From NCBI GenBank assembly GCA_019114205.1, contig DXFY01000067.1, positions 1-64,000 of the forward strand: 64,000 nt of DNA, given 5' to 3'. The notes beneath the pieces were generated by a model. The model was not told the DNA's origin. It made no database searches and saw only the letters and a list, made by a program, of their open reading frames with translations. The position numbers were made by a program, and so were the translations under genes. This DNA comes from Candidatus Tidjanibacter gallistercoris. GTDB lineage: Bacteria > Bacteroidota > Bacteroidia > Bacteroidales > Rikenellaceae. Below, piece after piece: positions 33,038 through 42,131 of this stretch. Within the stretch, counting starts at the first letter, position 1, and each line of letters begins with the position of its first letter.

Positions 33038-33577
33038 TGCCGTTTGCGGGCGCTCTCCTTTCCGGCACGGCAGCAACCGCATCCCGTACCGAAGAAACAG
33101 GACGGCTGCCGGACGAAAACCGCCCCGCACCGGTACAACCCCGCCCGGAAGCTGTTATCTTTGCGGCCGAATCGCAAACGGAAACGACAAGGGGGCGAAA
33201 GGCTTCGCGGTCAGCGATGTCCGCATCCGCCGTCCCGGAGCGCCGGCCGGAATGTATCCCGCGCGGCTTCCCGTACGGACGGAGCGATTCCGGCCCGGCA
33301 CATCGCCGGAGCGCACAGTGCATCGGGAATACCGCAGCCCCTTCCGGTCCGGAACGATTCGTAACGCAGGAGGTTTAGGCGAAAATTGCCAGCGAAAGAA
33401 GAAAAAAACGGCGGCACGGATAATTATTTTCGACTTTCGACGCTTGTTATCCGTAGCTTTTGCAGGAAAATTGCGGAATAACGAACCGGGACGGAAACGA
33501 CGAACGACCGGAACGCAACCGGAACGAGACCACCGGATTTCGGCAGCGGGGGATGCGCTCAATCGGGAACTTTTCCG

Positions 33578-33585
33578 TAACTTAG
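33578..33585 (+). promoter_or_regulatory. -7 box for the efflux operon
   Basis: TAACTTAG, seven of eight bases of TAnnTTTG, 71 bases upstream of the TolC-like gene. Confidence 0.4.
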
Positions 33586-33656
33586 CCTCATGGCTCCGAC
33601 CGGCGCGAACCATTGTGCCCCGCGTAAGGAGTGCCCGAAAACATACCAAGACAGAG

Positions 33657-34949
33657 ATGAAACGCATCGCATGTATCCTACTGCTGCTGACGGGAACGGT
33701 ACTCTGCCGCGCCCAGACGGTCACGCTCGAAGCATGTCAGCTCGCCGCACGGGAACATTATCCCGTCGTGGCCCAGCAGGGACTTATCGACAAGCTCGAA
33801 GAGTTCAACATATCCAACGCCCGCCGCAACTGGCTGCCCAAAATATCGCTCTCGGCCATGGCAGCCTACCTGTCGGAAGTCCCCGAATTCCCGGCGACGC
33901 TCAGCGACCTGTTCGGACAGTTGGGAATCGACTTCGGCGCCATGCCCCATTCCCTGTACGGCGCCGCCGTGCAGGTACAGCAACCGGTATGGGACGGAGG
34001 GCTGATAAAGGCCCAGACCGATGCGGCGAAGGCCGAAGGAGAAGTGGCCCGCCGCAGTTGGGAAACGGAGATGTACGCGCTCGGCGAACGCGTGAACCAG
34101 CTCTATTTCGGCTCCCTGCTCCTACAGGAAAACATCGCCACGGCAGACCTGATGATAGCCGACCTGCGGCGCAACCGCAAAATGCTCGAATCCATGGCGG
34201 CGTTCGGCACGGCCGAAAAGAACGACCTCGACATGCTTCAGGTGGAAATCCTCGGCGCAGAGCAGCAACGGGCGCAGTTGGAATCCACCCGTACCGCCTA
34301 CATCGCCATGCTGAGCCTCATGACGGGGCTCGACCTGACCGCAGAGACGGTGCTCGAAAAGCCGTCGCCGGCGGGTATCCCTTCCGGTGCAGAGAACGGC
34401 AGGCCGGAACTCGCGCTGCTCGACGCCCAGTCGGGACTGCTCGACGCCCAGCGCAAAGCGGTACGCGCGAGCGTCATGCCCCAAATAGGCGCCTTCGTGC
34501 TGGGGGCCTATTCCAGTCCCAGCCCCAACATCTTCAACAGCATGACGGGCAGCCGCAAATGGTCGCCCTACTTCTTCGCGGGCATCAGCCTGAAGTGGAA
34601 CATCGACGGTTTCTACACCAAAAAGAACCGGATGGCGCAAATCGAGCTGAACAGACGGAAACTGGAATCGCAGCGCGAAACGTTCCTGTACAACATCCGG
34701 CTGCAAAGCACGCAGGAGCGTGCGGCGATCCGACAAATGGAGGAGGTGATGCGCTACGACGACGAAATCATCGAACTGCGCAGCACGATACGCAGGCGCA
34801 CCGAGGCGCAGGTAACCAACGGCGAGGGCAGCGTGAACGACCTGCTGCGCGACATCAACGCCGAAGACCGCGCACGCCAGAACCGAACGGCCCACGAAGT
34901 GGAATGGCTGAAAAACATCTATGACCTAAAATACACGGTAAACCAATAA
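33657..34949 (+). CDS. TolC-family outer-membrane efflux protein
   Basis: 430 residues with an SPI signal (MKRIACILLLLTGTVLCRAQ) and two OEP repeats, mostly long helices with barrel strands such as HSLYGAAVQVQQPVWDGGLIKAQTDAAKAE and YFFAGISLKWNIDGFYTKKN. The signal peptide fixes the start at 33657; the 135 residues added in the ORF track are spurious. It forms the outer-membrane channel of a tripartite ABC exporter with the HlyD-like protein, two ATPases and two permeases that follow in one operon. Confidence 0.88.
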   Translation: MKRIACILLLLTGTVLCRAQTVTLEACQLAAREHYPVVAQQGLIDKLEEFNISNARRNWLPKISLSAMAAYLSEVPEFPATLSDLFGQLGIDFGAMPHSLYGAAVQVQQPVWDGGLIKAQTDAAKAEGEVARRSWETEMYALGERVNQLYFGSLLLQENIATADLMIADLRRNRKMLESMAAFGTAEKNDLDMLQVEILGAEQQRAQLESTRTAYIAMLSLMTGLDLTAETVLEKPSPAGIPSGAENGRPELALLDAQSGLLDAQRKAVRASVMPQIGAFVLGAYSSPSPNIFNSMTGSRKWSPYFFAGISLKWNIDGFYTKKNRMAQIELNRRKLESQRETFLYNIRLQSTQERAAIRQMEEVMRYDDEIIELRSTIRRRTEAQVTNGEGSVNDLLRDINAEDRARQNRTAHEVEWLKNIYDLKYTVNQ

Positions 34950-34952
34950 GAT

Positions 34953-35858
34953 ATGAATATAAAGACGATAGGCGCGGCAACCCTGGCCGCAGCCGTACTT
35001 CTTGCGACGGGCGGTTGTGCGGGCGACCGGAACCAGTACGACGCCACGGGCACTTTCGAGGCTACCGAGGTGGTCGTATCGAGCGAAGTGAACGGACGCA
35101 TCCTCGAATTTCCCGTCACCGAAGGCAGCACCGTGCGCAGCGGCCAGCAGGTGGGCCTCATCGACTCCACCCAGCTCCACCTGCAGCGCATGCAGGTGGA
35201 AAGCAACATCGCGGCACTGGAGAGCAGCCGCCCCGACGTGAAGGGTCAGCTCGCTCCGCTGGAGGCACAGCTCGCCAAACAGCAACGCGAAAGGCAGCGC
35301 GTGGAGAACCTGATGAAAGCCGATGTGACGACCGAAAAACAGCTCGACGACATCACCTCTTCGATAACGGTGCTCGAAAAACAGCTCGACGCGCAGCGCT
35401 CCGCCCTCGACAACTCGCTCAAAAGCATCGACGCACAGATAGCGGCGGCACGGGCGCAGGCGGGCCAGCTCGACGAGCAGCTCGCCCGGTGCCGCATCGC
35501 CTCGCCCATCGACGGTACGGTACTCGCCAAATATGCGCAGGCAGGCGAACTCGCCGTAGCCGGCAAACCGCTCATGAAAGTGGCCGACGTGAACAACATC
35601 TACCTGAAGGCATACCTCGTCTCATCGCAGCTTCCGCAGGTGGCGCTCGGACAACAGGTGAAGGTCTATGCCGATTTCGGAGACGACCAGCGGCGCGAAT
35701 ACGACGGTACGGTGACATGGATATCCGACCGGAGCGAGTTCACGCCCAAAAACATCGTGACTTCGGACGACCGGGCCAACATGGTGTATGCGGTCAGGAT
35801 AGCCGTCCGGAACGACGGTTACCTGAAGATAGGAATGTACGGAGGAATCAATCTGTAA
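34953..35858 (+). CDS. HlyD-family membrane-fusion lipoprotein (YbhG-like)
   Basis: 301 residues; lipoprotein signal ending ATGGC. A biotinyl-lipoyl half domain (EVNGRILEFPVTEGSTVRSGQ) is followed by a long coiled coil (about 75-175), the second half motif (ASPIDGTVLAKYAQAGELAVAG) and beta-barrel and proximal domains ending RNDGYLKIGMYGGINL. It should bridge inner-membrane permeases and the TolC-like channel. It starts 3 bases after the channel gene, and the order resembles ybhG with ybhF, ybhS and ybhR of E. coli. Confidence 0.88.
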   Translation: MNIKTIGAATLAAAVLLATGGCAGDRNQYDATGTFEATEVVVSSEVNGRILEFPVTEGSTVRSGQQVGLIDSTQLHLQRMQVESNIAALESSRPDVKGQLAPLEAQLAKQQRERQRVENLMKADVTTEKQLDDITSSITVLEKQLDAQRSALDNSLKSIDAQIAAARAQAGQLDEQLARCRIASPIDGTVLAKYAQAGELAVAGKPLMKVADVNNIYLKAYLVSSQLPQVALGQQVKVYADFGDDQRREYDGTVTWISDRSEFTPKNIVTSDDRANMVYAVRIAVRNDGYLKIGMYGGINL

Positions 35859-35862
35859 GGCC

Positions 35863-36768
35863 ATGCCTGCGGTCAGTGTCGCGCATATCGTCAAACGGTA
35901 CGGAAAGACCGTCGCCCTGGACGGGGTGAGTTTCGAAGTGGAGAAGGGGGAGCTGTTCGGCATCATCGGTCCCGACGGCGCCGGCAAGACCACCCTCTTC
36001 CGCATCATCGCCACGCTCATCCTCGCCGACAGCGGGACGGCCACCGTCGACGGGTTCGACGTGGTGCGGGACTACAAGGAGCTGCGCAAACGCATCGGCT
36101 ACATGCCCGGACGTTTCTCGCTCTACCAAGACCTCACCGTGGAAGAGAACCTGTCGTTTTTCGCCGCGGTATTCGGTACGACCATCGAGGAGAACTACCG
36201 CCTCGTGGAAGGCATCTACAAATTCCTCGAACCGTTCCGCAAACGCCGGGCGGGCAAGCTGTCGGGCGGCATGAAACAGAAGCTCGCCCTCTGTTGCGCC
36301 CTGATACACAAACCCGACATCCTCTACCTCGACGAGCCGACTACCGGCGTGGACCCCGTCTCGCGCAAAGAGTTCTGGGAGATGCTGGGAAAACTCCAGC
36401 AGGAAGGCATCACCATCGTCGTTTCGACCCCCTACATGGACGAAGCCAACCTGTGCGACCGCATCGCCCTAATCAAGGGGGGCCGGTTCCTCGAAATAGA
36501 CACGCCGCAGAACATCCGCGAAAGTTTCTCGGTACCGCTCTGGGCGGTACGCTCCGACCGAATGCACCGTCTGCTCGACGATGTACGGGCCTTCCCCGGA
36601 GTGGACAACTGCTACGCATTCGGCGAAACGCACCATTTCACCTCCGACGCGGCATTCGATGCAGCGAAACTCTGCGACTACCTGCACGGACTCGGCCACG
36701 GGGATGTGGCGCTGTGTCCGGCCAGCGCCACCATAGAAGACTGTTACATGCTGCTCGCCAGACAATAG
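35863..36768 (+). CDS. ABC transporter ATPase 1 of the efflux operon
   Basis: 301 residues. Walker A reads GPDGAGKTT (Asp in the usual Asn/Ser position), signature LSGGMKQK, Walker B ILYLDEPTTGVDP; the H-loop His is replaced: the segment reads VVSTPYMDEA where STHYMDEA is usual. E. coli YbhF joins two such ATPase halves in one chain; here they are two genes 9 bases apart. The C-terminal 80 residues form an extension ending IEDCYMLLARQ. Loss of the H-loop His suggests that this half may hydrolyse ATP poorly. Confidence 0.88.
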   Translation: MPAVSVAHIVKRYGKTVALDGVSFEVEKGELFGIIGPDGAGKTTLFRIIATLILADSGTATVDGFDVVRDYKELRKRIGYMPGRFSLYQDLTVEENLSFFAAVFGTTIEENYRLVEGIYKFLEPFRKRRAGKLSGGMKQKLALCCALIHKPDILYLDEPTTGVDPVSRKEFWEMLGKLQQEGITIVVSTPYMDEANLCDRIALIKGGRFLEIDTPQNIRESFSVPLWAVRSDRMHRLLDDVRAFPGVDNCYAFGETHHFTSDAAFDAAKLCDYLHGLGHGDVALCPASATIEDCYMLLARQ

Positions 36769-36777
36769 GGAACGACG

Positions 36778-37521
36778 ATGGAAAAGGAAATCGTGATACA
36801 TGCCGACCGCCTGACCAAACAGTTCGGGAACTTCACGGCCGTGGACCGCATATCGTTCGACGTGGCCCGCGGAGAGGTCTTCGGCTTCCTCGGCGCCAAC
36901 GGTGCAGGCAAGACCACCGCGATGCGTATGCTCTGCGGGCTGAGCCGCCCCACATCGGGTACGGGTACCGTGGCGGGGTACGACATCGCGCGGCAACACG
37001 AAAAGATAAAACGCAACATCGGTTACATGAGCCAGAAGTTTTCCCTTTACGAAGACCTGAAAGTGTGGGAGAACATACGGCTCTACGCCGGCATATACGG
37101 CATGAAGGATGCCGAAATCGCCCGCAAGACCGACGAGCTGCTCGAACGGCTCGACTTCACGCGCGAACGCAACACGATGGTGAAGGCGCTCCCGCTGGGC
37201 TGGAAACAGAAACTCGCCTTCTCGGTCTCCATCTTCCACGACCCGGCCATCGTCTTTCTCGACGAGCCCACCGGAGGCGTGGACCCCTATACCAGACGGC
37301 AGTTCTGGGAGATGATTTACGAGGCGGCCGACCGGGGCATCACGGTATTCGTCACCACGCACTACATGGACGAGGCGGAATACTGCGACCGCGTGTCGAT
37401 TATGGTGGACGGACGCATCGACGCGCTCGATACGCCCCGCAGCCTCAAGGCGCAATTCGGAGTACATTCCATGGAGGAGGTATTCCAGGCGCTCGCAAGA
37501 AAGGCGGAAAGAACGGAATAA
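36778..37521 (+). CDS. ABC transporter ATPase 2 of the efflux operon
   Basis: 247 residues with a standard Walker A (GANGAGKTT), Walker B IVFLDEPTGGVDP and H-loop VTTHYMDEA. The signature region reads LPLGWKQKLA, so the usual LSGGxxQ is LPLGWKQ. ATPase 1 has a normal signature but no H-loop His, while this one has the His but an altered signature, so the pair probably forms an asymmetric heterodimer with one competent site. It lies between ATPase 1 and the two permeases in the operon. Confidence 0.88.
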   Translation: MEKEIVIHADRLTKQFGNFTAVDRISFDVARGEVFGFLGANGAGKTTAMRMLCGLSRPTSGTGTVAGYDIARQHEKIKRNIGYMSQKFSLYEDLKVWENIRLYAGIYGMKDAEIARKTDELLERLDFTRERNTMVKALPLGWKQKLAFSVSIFHDPAIVFLDEPTGGVDPYTRRQFWEMIYEAADRGITVFVTTHYMDEAEYCDRVSIMVDGRIDALDTPRSLKAQFGVHSMEEVFQALARKAERTE

Positions 37522-37528
37522 GGAGGGT

Positions 37529-38632
37529 ATGAGAGAGTTCGGAGCATTCGTAAAGAAAGAGTTCTACCACATCCTGCGCGACAGGCGGACGATGCTCATC
37601 GTGCTGGTCATGCCCGTCGTGCTCATCATCCTGTTCGGGTTCGCGCTTTCGACCGAGGTGCGCAACGTGAACATCGCCATTCTGTCCCCTTCGCCCGACC
37701 CGACCGTCCGGCAGATAGCCGAACGGCTCGACGCGAGCGAATACTTCACCGTGACGCAGTGGCTCAGCACCCCGGAAGAGATAAACGATGCGATGAAGTC
37801 GGGCGCGGTACAGCTCGTCATCGCCTTCGGCCCGCACTTTTCGGGCGGCATGCTCTCGCCGGAGGGTTCGCAAATGCAGATGATAGTGGATGCGAGCGAT
37901 GCCAACATGGCGCAGAGCTACACGTCCTACGCGAGCGGTATCATATCGGCTTTCGCCGGGGAACTGGCAGCAGCCGGAGACGAGAACGGTATCCTCACGC
38001 AGGTGCAGTTCCTCTACAACCCGCAAATGAAGTCGGCCTACAACTTCGTTCCCGGCATCATGGGCCTCATCATGATGCTCATCTGCGCCATGATGACCTC
38101 CATATCCATCGTCCGCGAAAAGGAGATGGGTACGATGGAAGTACTGCTCGTATCGCCCGTGCGCCCCATCTACATCGTGGTATCGAAAATGGTGCCCTAC
38201 TTCGTGCTCTCGTGCATCAACCTGGCGACCATCCTGCTGCTCTCGGTCTTCGTGCTCGGCGTCCCCGTGGCGGGAAGCCTCGCGGCGCTGTGGCTCGTGT
38301 CGCTCATTTACATCGTCGCCAACCTGTCCCTCGGCCTGCTCATCTCGACCATGGCGCAGCAGCAGGTCATCGCACTGATGTTTTCCGGACTGCTGCTCAT
38401 GATGCCGACCATGCTGCTTTCGGGAATGATATTCCCCATCGAAAGCATGCCCTGGCCGCTGCGGGGCATTTCGTGCATCCTCCCGGCCCGGTGGTACATC
38501 ACCGCCGTGCGGAAGCTGATGATACAGGGACTCCCCATGATGTACGCATGGAAGGAAATCGTCATACTCGCGTCCATGGCCGTGGTGCTGATAGGCGCGA
38601 GCCTCAAGAAACTGAATAACCGGCTCGAATAA
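37529..38632 (+). CDS. ABC-2 permease 1 of the efflux operon (YbhS-like)
   Basis: 367 residues: one N-terminal helix (about 24-42), an extracytoplasmic domain to residue 165, then five helices; the motif REKEMGTMEVLLVSPVRPIYIVVSKM is the conserved coupling element of ABC-2 permeases. It starts 7 bases after ATPase 2 and its stop overlaps the start of the second permease (TAATG). Confidence 0.9.
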   Translation: MREFGAFVKKEFYHILRDRRTMLIVLVMPVVLIILFGFALSTEVRNVNIAILSPSPDPTVRQIAERLDASEYFTVTQWLSTPEEINDAMKSGAVQLVIAFGPHFSGGMLSPEGSQMQMIVDASDANMAQSYTSYASGIISAFAGELAAAGDENGILTQVQFLYNPQMKSAYNFVPGIMGLIMMLICAMMTSISIVREKEMGTMEVLLVSPVRPIYIVVSKMVPYFVLSCINLATILLLSVFVLGVPVAGSLAALWLVSLIYIVANLSLGLLISTMAQQQVIALMFSGLLLMMPTMLLSGMIFPIESMPWPLRGISCILPARWYITAVRKLMIQGLPMMYAWKEIVILASMAVVLIGASLKKLNNRLE

Positions 38633-39741
38633 TGACACTCAAGTATCTGCTCGAAAAAGAGTTCAAACAGTTCTTCCGGCATCAGTTCATGCCGAAGCTC
38701 GTCGTGCTTTTCCCCCTGATGATTATGGTGCTCATGCCGTGGGCCACCACGCTCGACATAAAGGACATCAACACCATCGTGGTGGACCACGACGCAACGG
38801 GGATGTCCGGCGACCTGGTGCAGGCCGTCAATGCCTCGTCGTATTTCCGGCTGCGGGACGTCACGGACAGCTACGAACAGGTGGCGGACGCCATGGAGTT
38901 CGGCGATGCCGACCTCATCGTGGAAATACCCTCCGGTTTCGAGCAGGACTACGTGCGCAACGGCTCAGCCGACCTGCTCGTCTCCATCAACACGGTCAAT
39001 ACCACCAAAGGCGTCCTGGGCCGGGCCTACATCCAGATGCTGACCGCCGAGTTTTCGGCCAGAGAACCCTCGCCGGCACAGGCGGCCCCGGCGCTCGTCC
39101 CCCGGCTGGAGATGTTCGTCAAGAACATGTACAACCCCCTGCTGGACTACAAGCACACGATGGTGCCCGGCCTCATGGTGGTGGTCATCATGCTCCTGTG
39201 CGGCTTCATGCCCGCCGTCAACATCGTACAGGAAAAAGAACTCGGCACCATCGAACAAATCAACGTGACGCCCGTCACCAAGATGTCGTTCATCCTCGCC
39301 AAGCTGATTCCGTTTTGGATAATCGGCATATTCGCCCTGATTGTCAGCATGCTGCTCGCATGGCTGATTTACGGGCTCTGGCCGGTGGGCAGCCTCTGGA
39401 ACATCCTGCTCTTCGCGGGTCTCTTCATCCTCACCATGACGGGCATGGGCCTCATCATATCCAACAGTTCGTCCACCATGCAGCAGGCGACGTTCGTGAT
39501 GCTCTTCTTCATCATGATATTCGTCATGATGTGCGGGCTGCTGACTCCGGTGGCGAGCATGCCCGACTGGGCGCAGGCCATCGCAGCGTTCAACCCGACC
39601 AAATATATGGTGGATGCCATGCGGGGCATCTATCTGAAAGGAAGCGACCTTGCCGACCTGTGGCGGGAAGCCGCCGCGCTCGCGGCCATGGCTGTCATCC
39701 TGAACGTCTGGGCGATTCTGAGCTACCGCAAAAACCGCTGA
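38632..39741 (+). CDS. ABC-2 permease 2 of the efflux operon (YbhR-like)
   Basis: 369 residues with the same plan as the first permease: first helix about 22-40, extracytoplasmic domain, then five helices, with QEKELGTIEQINVTPVTKMSFILAKL as coupling element. The two permeases should form a heterodimer. The efflux substrate is unknown; YbhFSR is tied to drug and cation export. The terminator at 39942 lies 200 bases downstream; bases 39742-39941 hold no gene. Confidence 0.9.
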   Translation: MTLKYLLEKEFKQFFRHQFMPKLVVLFPLMIMVLMPWATTLDIKDINTIVVDHDATGMSGDLVQAVNASSYFRLRDVTDSYEQVADAMEFGDADLIVEIPSGFEQDYVRNGSADLLVSINTVNTTKGVLGRAYIQMLTAEFSAREPSPAQAAPALVPRLEMFVKNMYNPLLDYKHTMVPGLMVVVIMLLCGFMPAVNIVQEKELGTIEQINVTPVTKMSFILAKLIPFWIIGIFALIVSMLLAWLIYGLWPVGSLWNILLFAGLFILTMTGMGLIISNSSSTMQQATFVMLFFIMIFVMMCGLLTPVASMPDWAQAIAAFNPTKYMVDAMRGIYLKGSDLADLWREAAALAAMAVILNVWAILSYRKNR

Positions 39742-39941
39742 TACGGCCCCGGCAGTTTTCCGGACACACCCGGCAGTTCAGCCGGGACAGACGGGAGCCA
39801 TCGGGAACGAATAGGGACGACGTGCCGCAAGCGCCCGTCCACAGCGCTGCGTTCTGCATTCGGACCGCATCCGTGCCGTGTACATCGCCCAATTTCCGCC
39901 GCCATCTTCAACACCCTGCCTTTCGCATACGCCACACGCTA

Positions 39942-39983
39942 AAAGAGGCCGGGCCGAAATTTCGATTTCGGCCCGGCCTCTTT
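39942..39983. terminator. Bidirectional terminator with UUCG tetraloop
   Basis: AAAGAGGCCGGGCCGAAAT, loop TTCG, then its exact complement: a perfect 19-bp stem with A and T runs at the outer ends, between the efflux operon and the convergent deaminase gene. Confidence 0.95.
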
Positions 39984-40018
39984 GTTTCCCAATGCTCCAT
40001 CCGTTGCAGACACCGCGC

Positions 40019-40453
40019 TTAAACCGGCTCGACCTGCGTCACCTCGATACCGATGCGCCGCAACAACTGTACCCCCTCGTCGCTGTGGTAATCGTCGCAG
40101 TACACCACACGCCGGATACCCGCCTGTATAATCAGCTTCGCGCATTCGATGCACGGGGCGGCTGTAATATAGAGCGTGGCGCCGTCGCCGTTGTTCGCGC
40201 TTTTGGCCAGCTTCGTGATGGCGTTCGCCTCGGCATGCAGCACATAAGGTTTGGTCTTGCCCGTCACTTCATCCTCGCAAACGTTTTCGAATCCGGACGG
40301 CGTACCGTTATAACCGTCCGAGATAATCATCTTGTCTTTGACAATCAACGCGCCGACCTGACGCCGCACGCAATAGGAATTTTCCGCCCATATCTTCGCC
40401 ATGCGGATGTACCGCATGTCCAACTGCCGCTGTTTCTCCTCGTGGTAACCCAT
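40019..40453 (-). CDS. dCMP deaminase family protein
   Basis: 144-residue zinc deaminase with HAEANAI (His ligand and catalytic Glu) and PCIECAK (two Cys ligands), the dCMP deaminase/ComEB form. It should convert dCMP to dUMP for dTTP synthesis. It lies 22 bases after tsaB on the same strand, probably in a smpB-tsaB-deaminase transcript, and ends at the UUCG terminator. A cytidine-type relative with other substrate is possible but the length and motif spacing fit dCMP deaminase. Confidence 0.88.
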   Translation of the reverse strand: MGYHEEKQRQLDMRYIRMAKIWAENSYCVRRQVGALIVKDKMIISDGYNGTPSGFENVCEDEVTGKTKPYVLHAEANAITKLAKSANNGDGATLYITAAPCIECAKLIIQAGIRRVVYCDDYHSDEGVQLLRRIGIEVTQVEPV

Positions 40454-40475
40454 CGCCTTTCTTTCTCCAATCCCT

Positions 40476-41186
40476 CTAAAACAACTTCTTCTTTCCCGCC
40501 GTTACGACGAAATCCTTCAAATAGGCCGGTTCGAAATAAGCGATATCCTCCGTCCGTCCCGCGTCCAGCTGCGCTTGGGCGAGCCGGCAAAGCCCCCTGG
40601 CCGAAGGCCGGATGTCGATAAGCCGTACACCTGCATTCGGGAGCACTCCGACCGTCTTGGCCGCGCCGTTCCCGAAAACGAAAAACTCCCCGTCGGGACG
40701 GATGAAGCCGCCGAAACTCTCCGGCGTCACCACCTCGGCGGCAACCTGCGAACGGCGCTCCAGCGAAGTGTCGAAAACTTCGGCATAGACCTCCATGCGG
40801 CGGGCATCTATCATAGGGCACAGCAGGGCCGTCGTCCAGTCCGCGGCACGGAACACGCCCGCCCGATAGTCGTCCTGCGCGATGGCCGCCATCGCCGCAA
40901 GCGAATCCACCGCCAGCAGCGGAACGTCCAGCGCATAACAGAGCCCCTTGGCGAACGAGGTGCCTATCCGCAATCCGGTGTAGGAACCGGGGCCGCGCCC
41001 GACAGCCACCGCATCCAGGTCTTTCGGCCCCGTGCCCGACTCCCGGAACAGTTCTTCGGTGAAAACGGCGACTTTCCGCGCATGGTCGCGCCCGGCCTCC
41101 TCGCGCACGGACACGGGCCGGCCGTCGGCCGAAAGCGCGACGGAACAGACATCCGTTCCGGTCTCTATGCAAAGTATCAGGGACAT
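40476..41186 (-). CDS. tsaB: tRNA threonylcarbamoyladenosine synthesis protein TsaB
   Basis: 236 residues, ASKHA-fold partner of TsaD. It begins MSLILCIETGTDVCSVAL and has VGRGPGSYTGLRIGTSFAKGLCYA, the TsaB signature. TsaB with TsaD and TsaE makes the t6A base at position 37 of tRNAs reading ANN codons. The start at 41186 is chosen because the family begins there; the 21 extra residues of the track ORF are not believed. smpB lies 79 bases upstream on the same strand. Confidence 0.92.
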   Translation of the reverse strand: MSLILCIETGTDVCSVALSADGRPVSVREEAGRDHARKVAVFTEELFRESGTGPKDLDAVAVGRGPGSYTGLRIGTSFAKGLCYALDVPLLAVDSLAAMAAIAQDDYRAGVFRAADWTTALLCPMIDARRMEVYAEVFDTSLERRSQVAAEVVTPESFGGFIRPDGEFFVFGNGAAKTVGVLPNAGVRLIDIRPSARGLCRLAQAQLDAGRTEDIAYFEPAYLKDFVVTAGKKKLF

Positions 41187-41265
41187 TCCTTTCTCGTATG
41201 AAACTGACTGTAGGTTCGGCCGCCGGGACTGTACGGCCGCACCGAACATGCCGCCGGAACAGCCG

Positions 41266-41724
41266 TCACCGCTTCATGGCGCGGTCCATCTCCCGACGGG
41301 CATCCTTTTCCTTAATATAATCGCGTTTGTCGTACCGTTTGCGTCCGCGCGCCAGACCGATAACCGCCTTGGCGAGCCCACGCTCGTTCAGGAAAATGCG
41401 GAGCCCCACGACGGTAACCGACTTGTCCTGCGCGGCCCGCTCCAGCTTGTCGAGCTCGTGCCGGTTGAGCAGCAGCTTCCGGTCGCGCTTGGGCTGATGG
41501 TTGTTGTAGGTGCCCCAGTGGTATTCGGAAATGTTCAGCCCCCGGATGTAGAGTTCGTGGCGGTCGAAATAGCAGTAACAGTCCACCATCGACGCCTTTC
41601 CGAGCCGCAGGGATTTGATTTCCGTACCGGTCAGCACGATGCCCGCGACATACTCTTCGAGTATCTCGTAATCGAACGCGGCACGCTTGTTCCTTATATT
41701 GATTTTCTTGTTGTACTCCGCCAT
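41266..41724 (-). CDS. smpB: SsrA-binding protein SmpB
   Basis: 152 residues of normal length. Typical phrases are [29 protein letters not shown], the ...[11 protein letters not shown] segment, and a basic C-terminal tail ([27 protein letters not shown]) that enters the mRNA channel. It carries tmRNA to stalled ribosomes. A full consensus promoter lies just upstream (41736-41766). Confidence 0.96.
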   Translation of the reverse strand: MAEYNKKINIRNKRAAFDYEILEEYVAGIVLTGTEIKSLRLGKASMVDCYCYFDRHELYIRGLNISEYHWGTYNNHQPKRDRKLLLNRHELDKLERAAQDKSVTVVGLRIFLNERGLAKAVIGLARGRKRYDKRDYIKEKDARREMDRAMKR

Positions 41725-41735
41725 ACCTTATCGTG

Positions 41736-41766
41736 CAAAGGTACATATTCCGCAGCGATAAACAAA
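41736..41766 (-). promoter_or_regulatory. Promoter of smpB-tsaB-deaminase
   Basis: Minus-strand TTTG (41766-41763), 19 bases, TACCTTTG (41743-41736), 11 bases from the smpB ATG. Confidence 0.75.
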
Positions 41767-42078
41767 AACCGTGCGCACGGGCAGCGAAGGGTATGCTCCG
41801 AAATGAGCCGCATCCGATGACCGGACGAACGCCGGCCTTCCGAGTGCAAAGATTCGGCCGGGCCGCCCCGGTACCGCAGACAGCTCCCTGAAACAGACCG
41901 CAGCCCTTCCCGCCGCACGGGAGGAACGATGCGGGCGGTACACAGGCCCGACCGGGCGAACGACCGCCGAATGGCTCCTTCCCGGCCCTGCCGCCGCACC
42001 GGAAGCCGGAAACGGGCGGAACGCCTACACACCGCCGGGAACCCCTGCCGCCGAAAACGGCGATACGGAAAACAGACA

Positions 42079-42098
42079 GGGAAAGGGAAAGGGAAAGG
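42079..42098. repeat. GGGAAA short tandem repeat
   Basis: Three GGGAAA units followed by GG, on the plus strand, 34 bases past the dnaG stop. Four G runs of two or three could form a weak two-layer G-quadruplex. Confidence 0.5.
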
Positions 42099-42131
42099 AA
42101 CAGCCGGAGCGTGCCGGCCCCCCGCACGCGG

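Larger units (their letters stand above)
32992..33656. other. 665-base region without a convincing gene
   Basis: It holds a hairpin just after hmuV (33012-33037), an orphan -7 box TATCTTTG at 33156-33163 and a near-consensus box TAACTTAG at 33578-33585 for the efflux operon. A 53-codon ORF at 33217-33378 follows the orphan box but looks compositional. The N-terminal extension of the track ORF from 33252 is not believed. Confidence 0.5.
41725..42131. other. 407-base region between smpB and dnaG
   Basis: It contains the smpB promoter and a GGGAAA repeat (42079-42098) near the dnaG 3' end. The overlapping ORFs are GC-driven and have no recognisable product. Confidence 0.5.

Noticed and set aside
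33252-33656. 135-residue N-terminal extension of the TolC-like ORF
   Set aside because: A clean signal peptide begins at 33657 and the extension is low-quality Arg-rich sequence.
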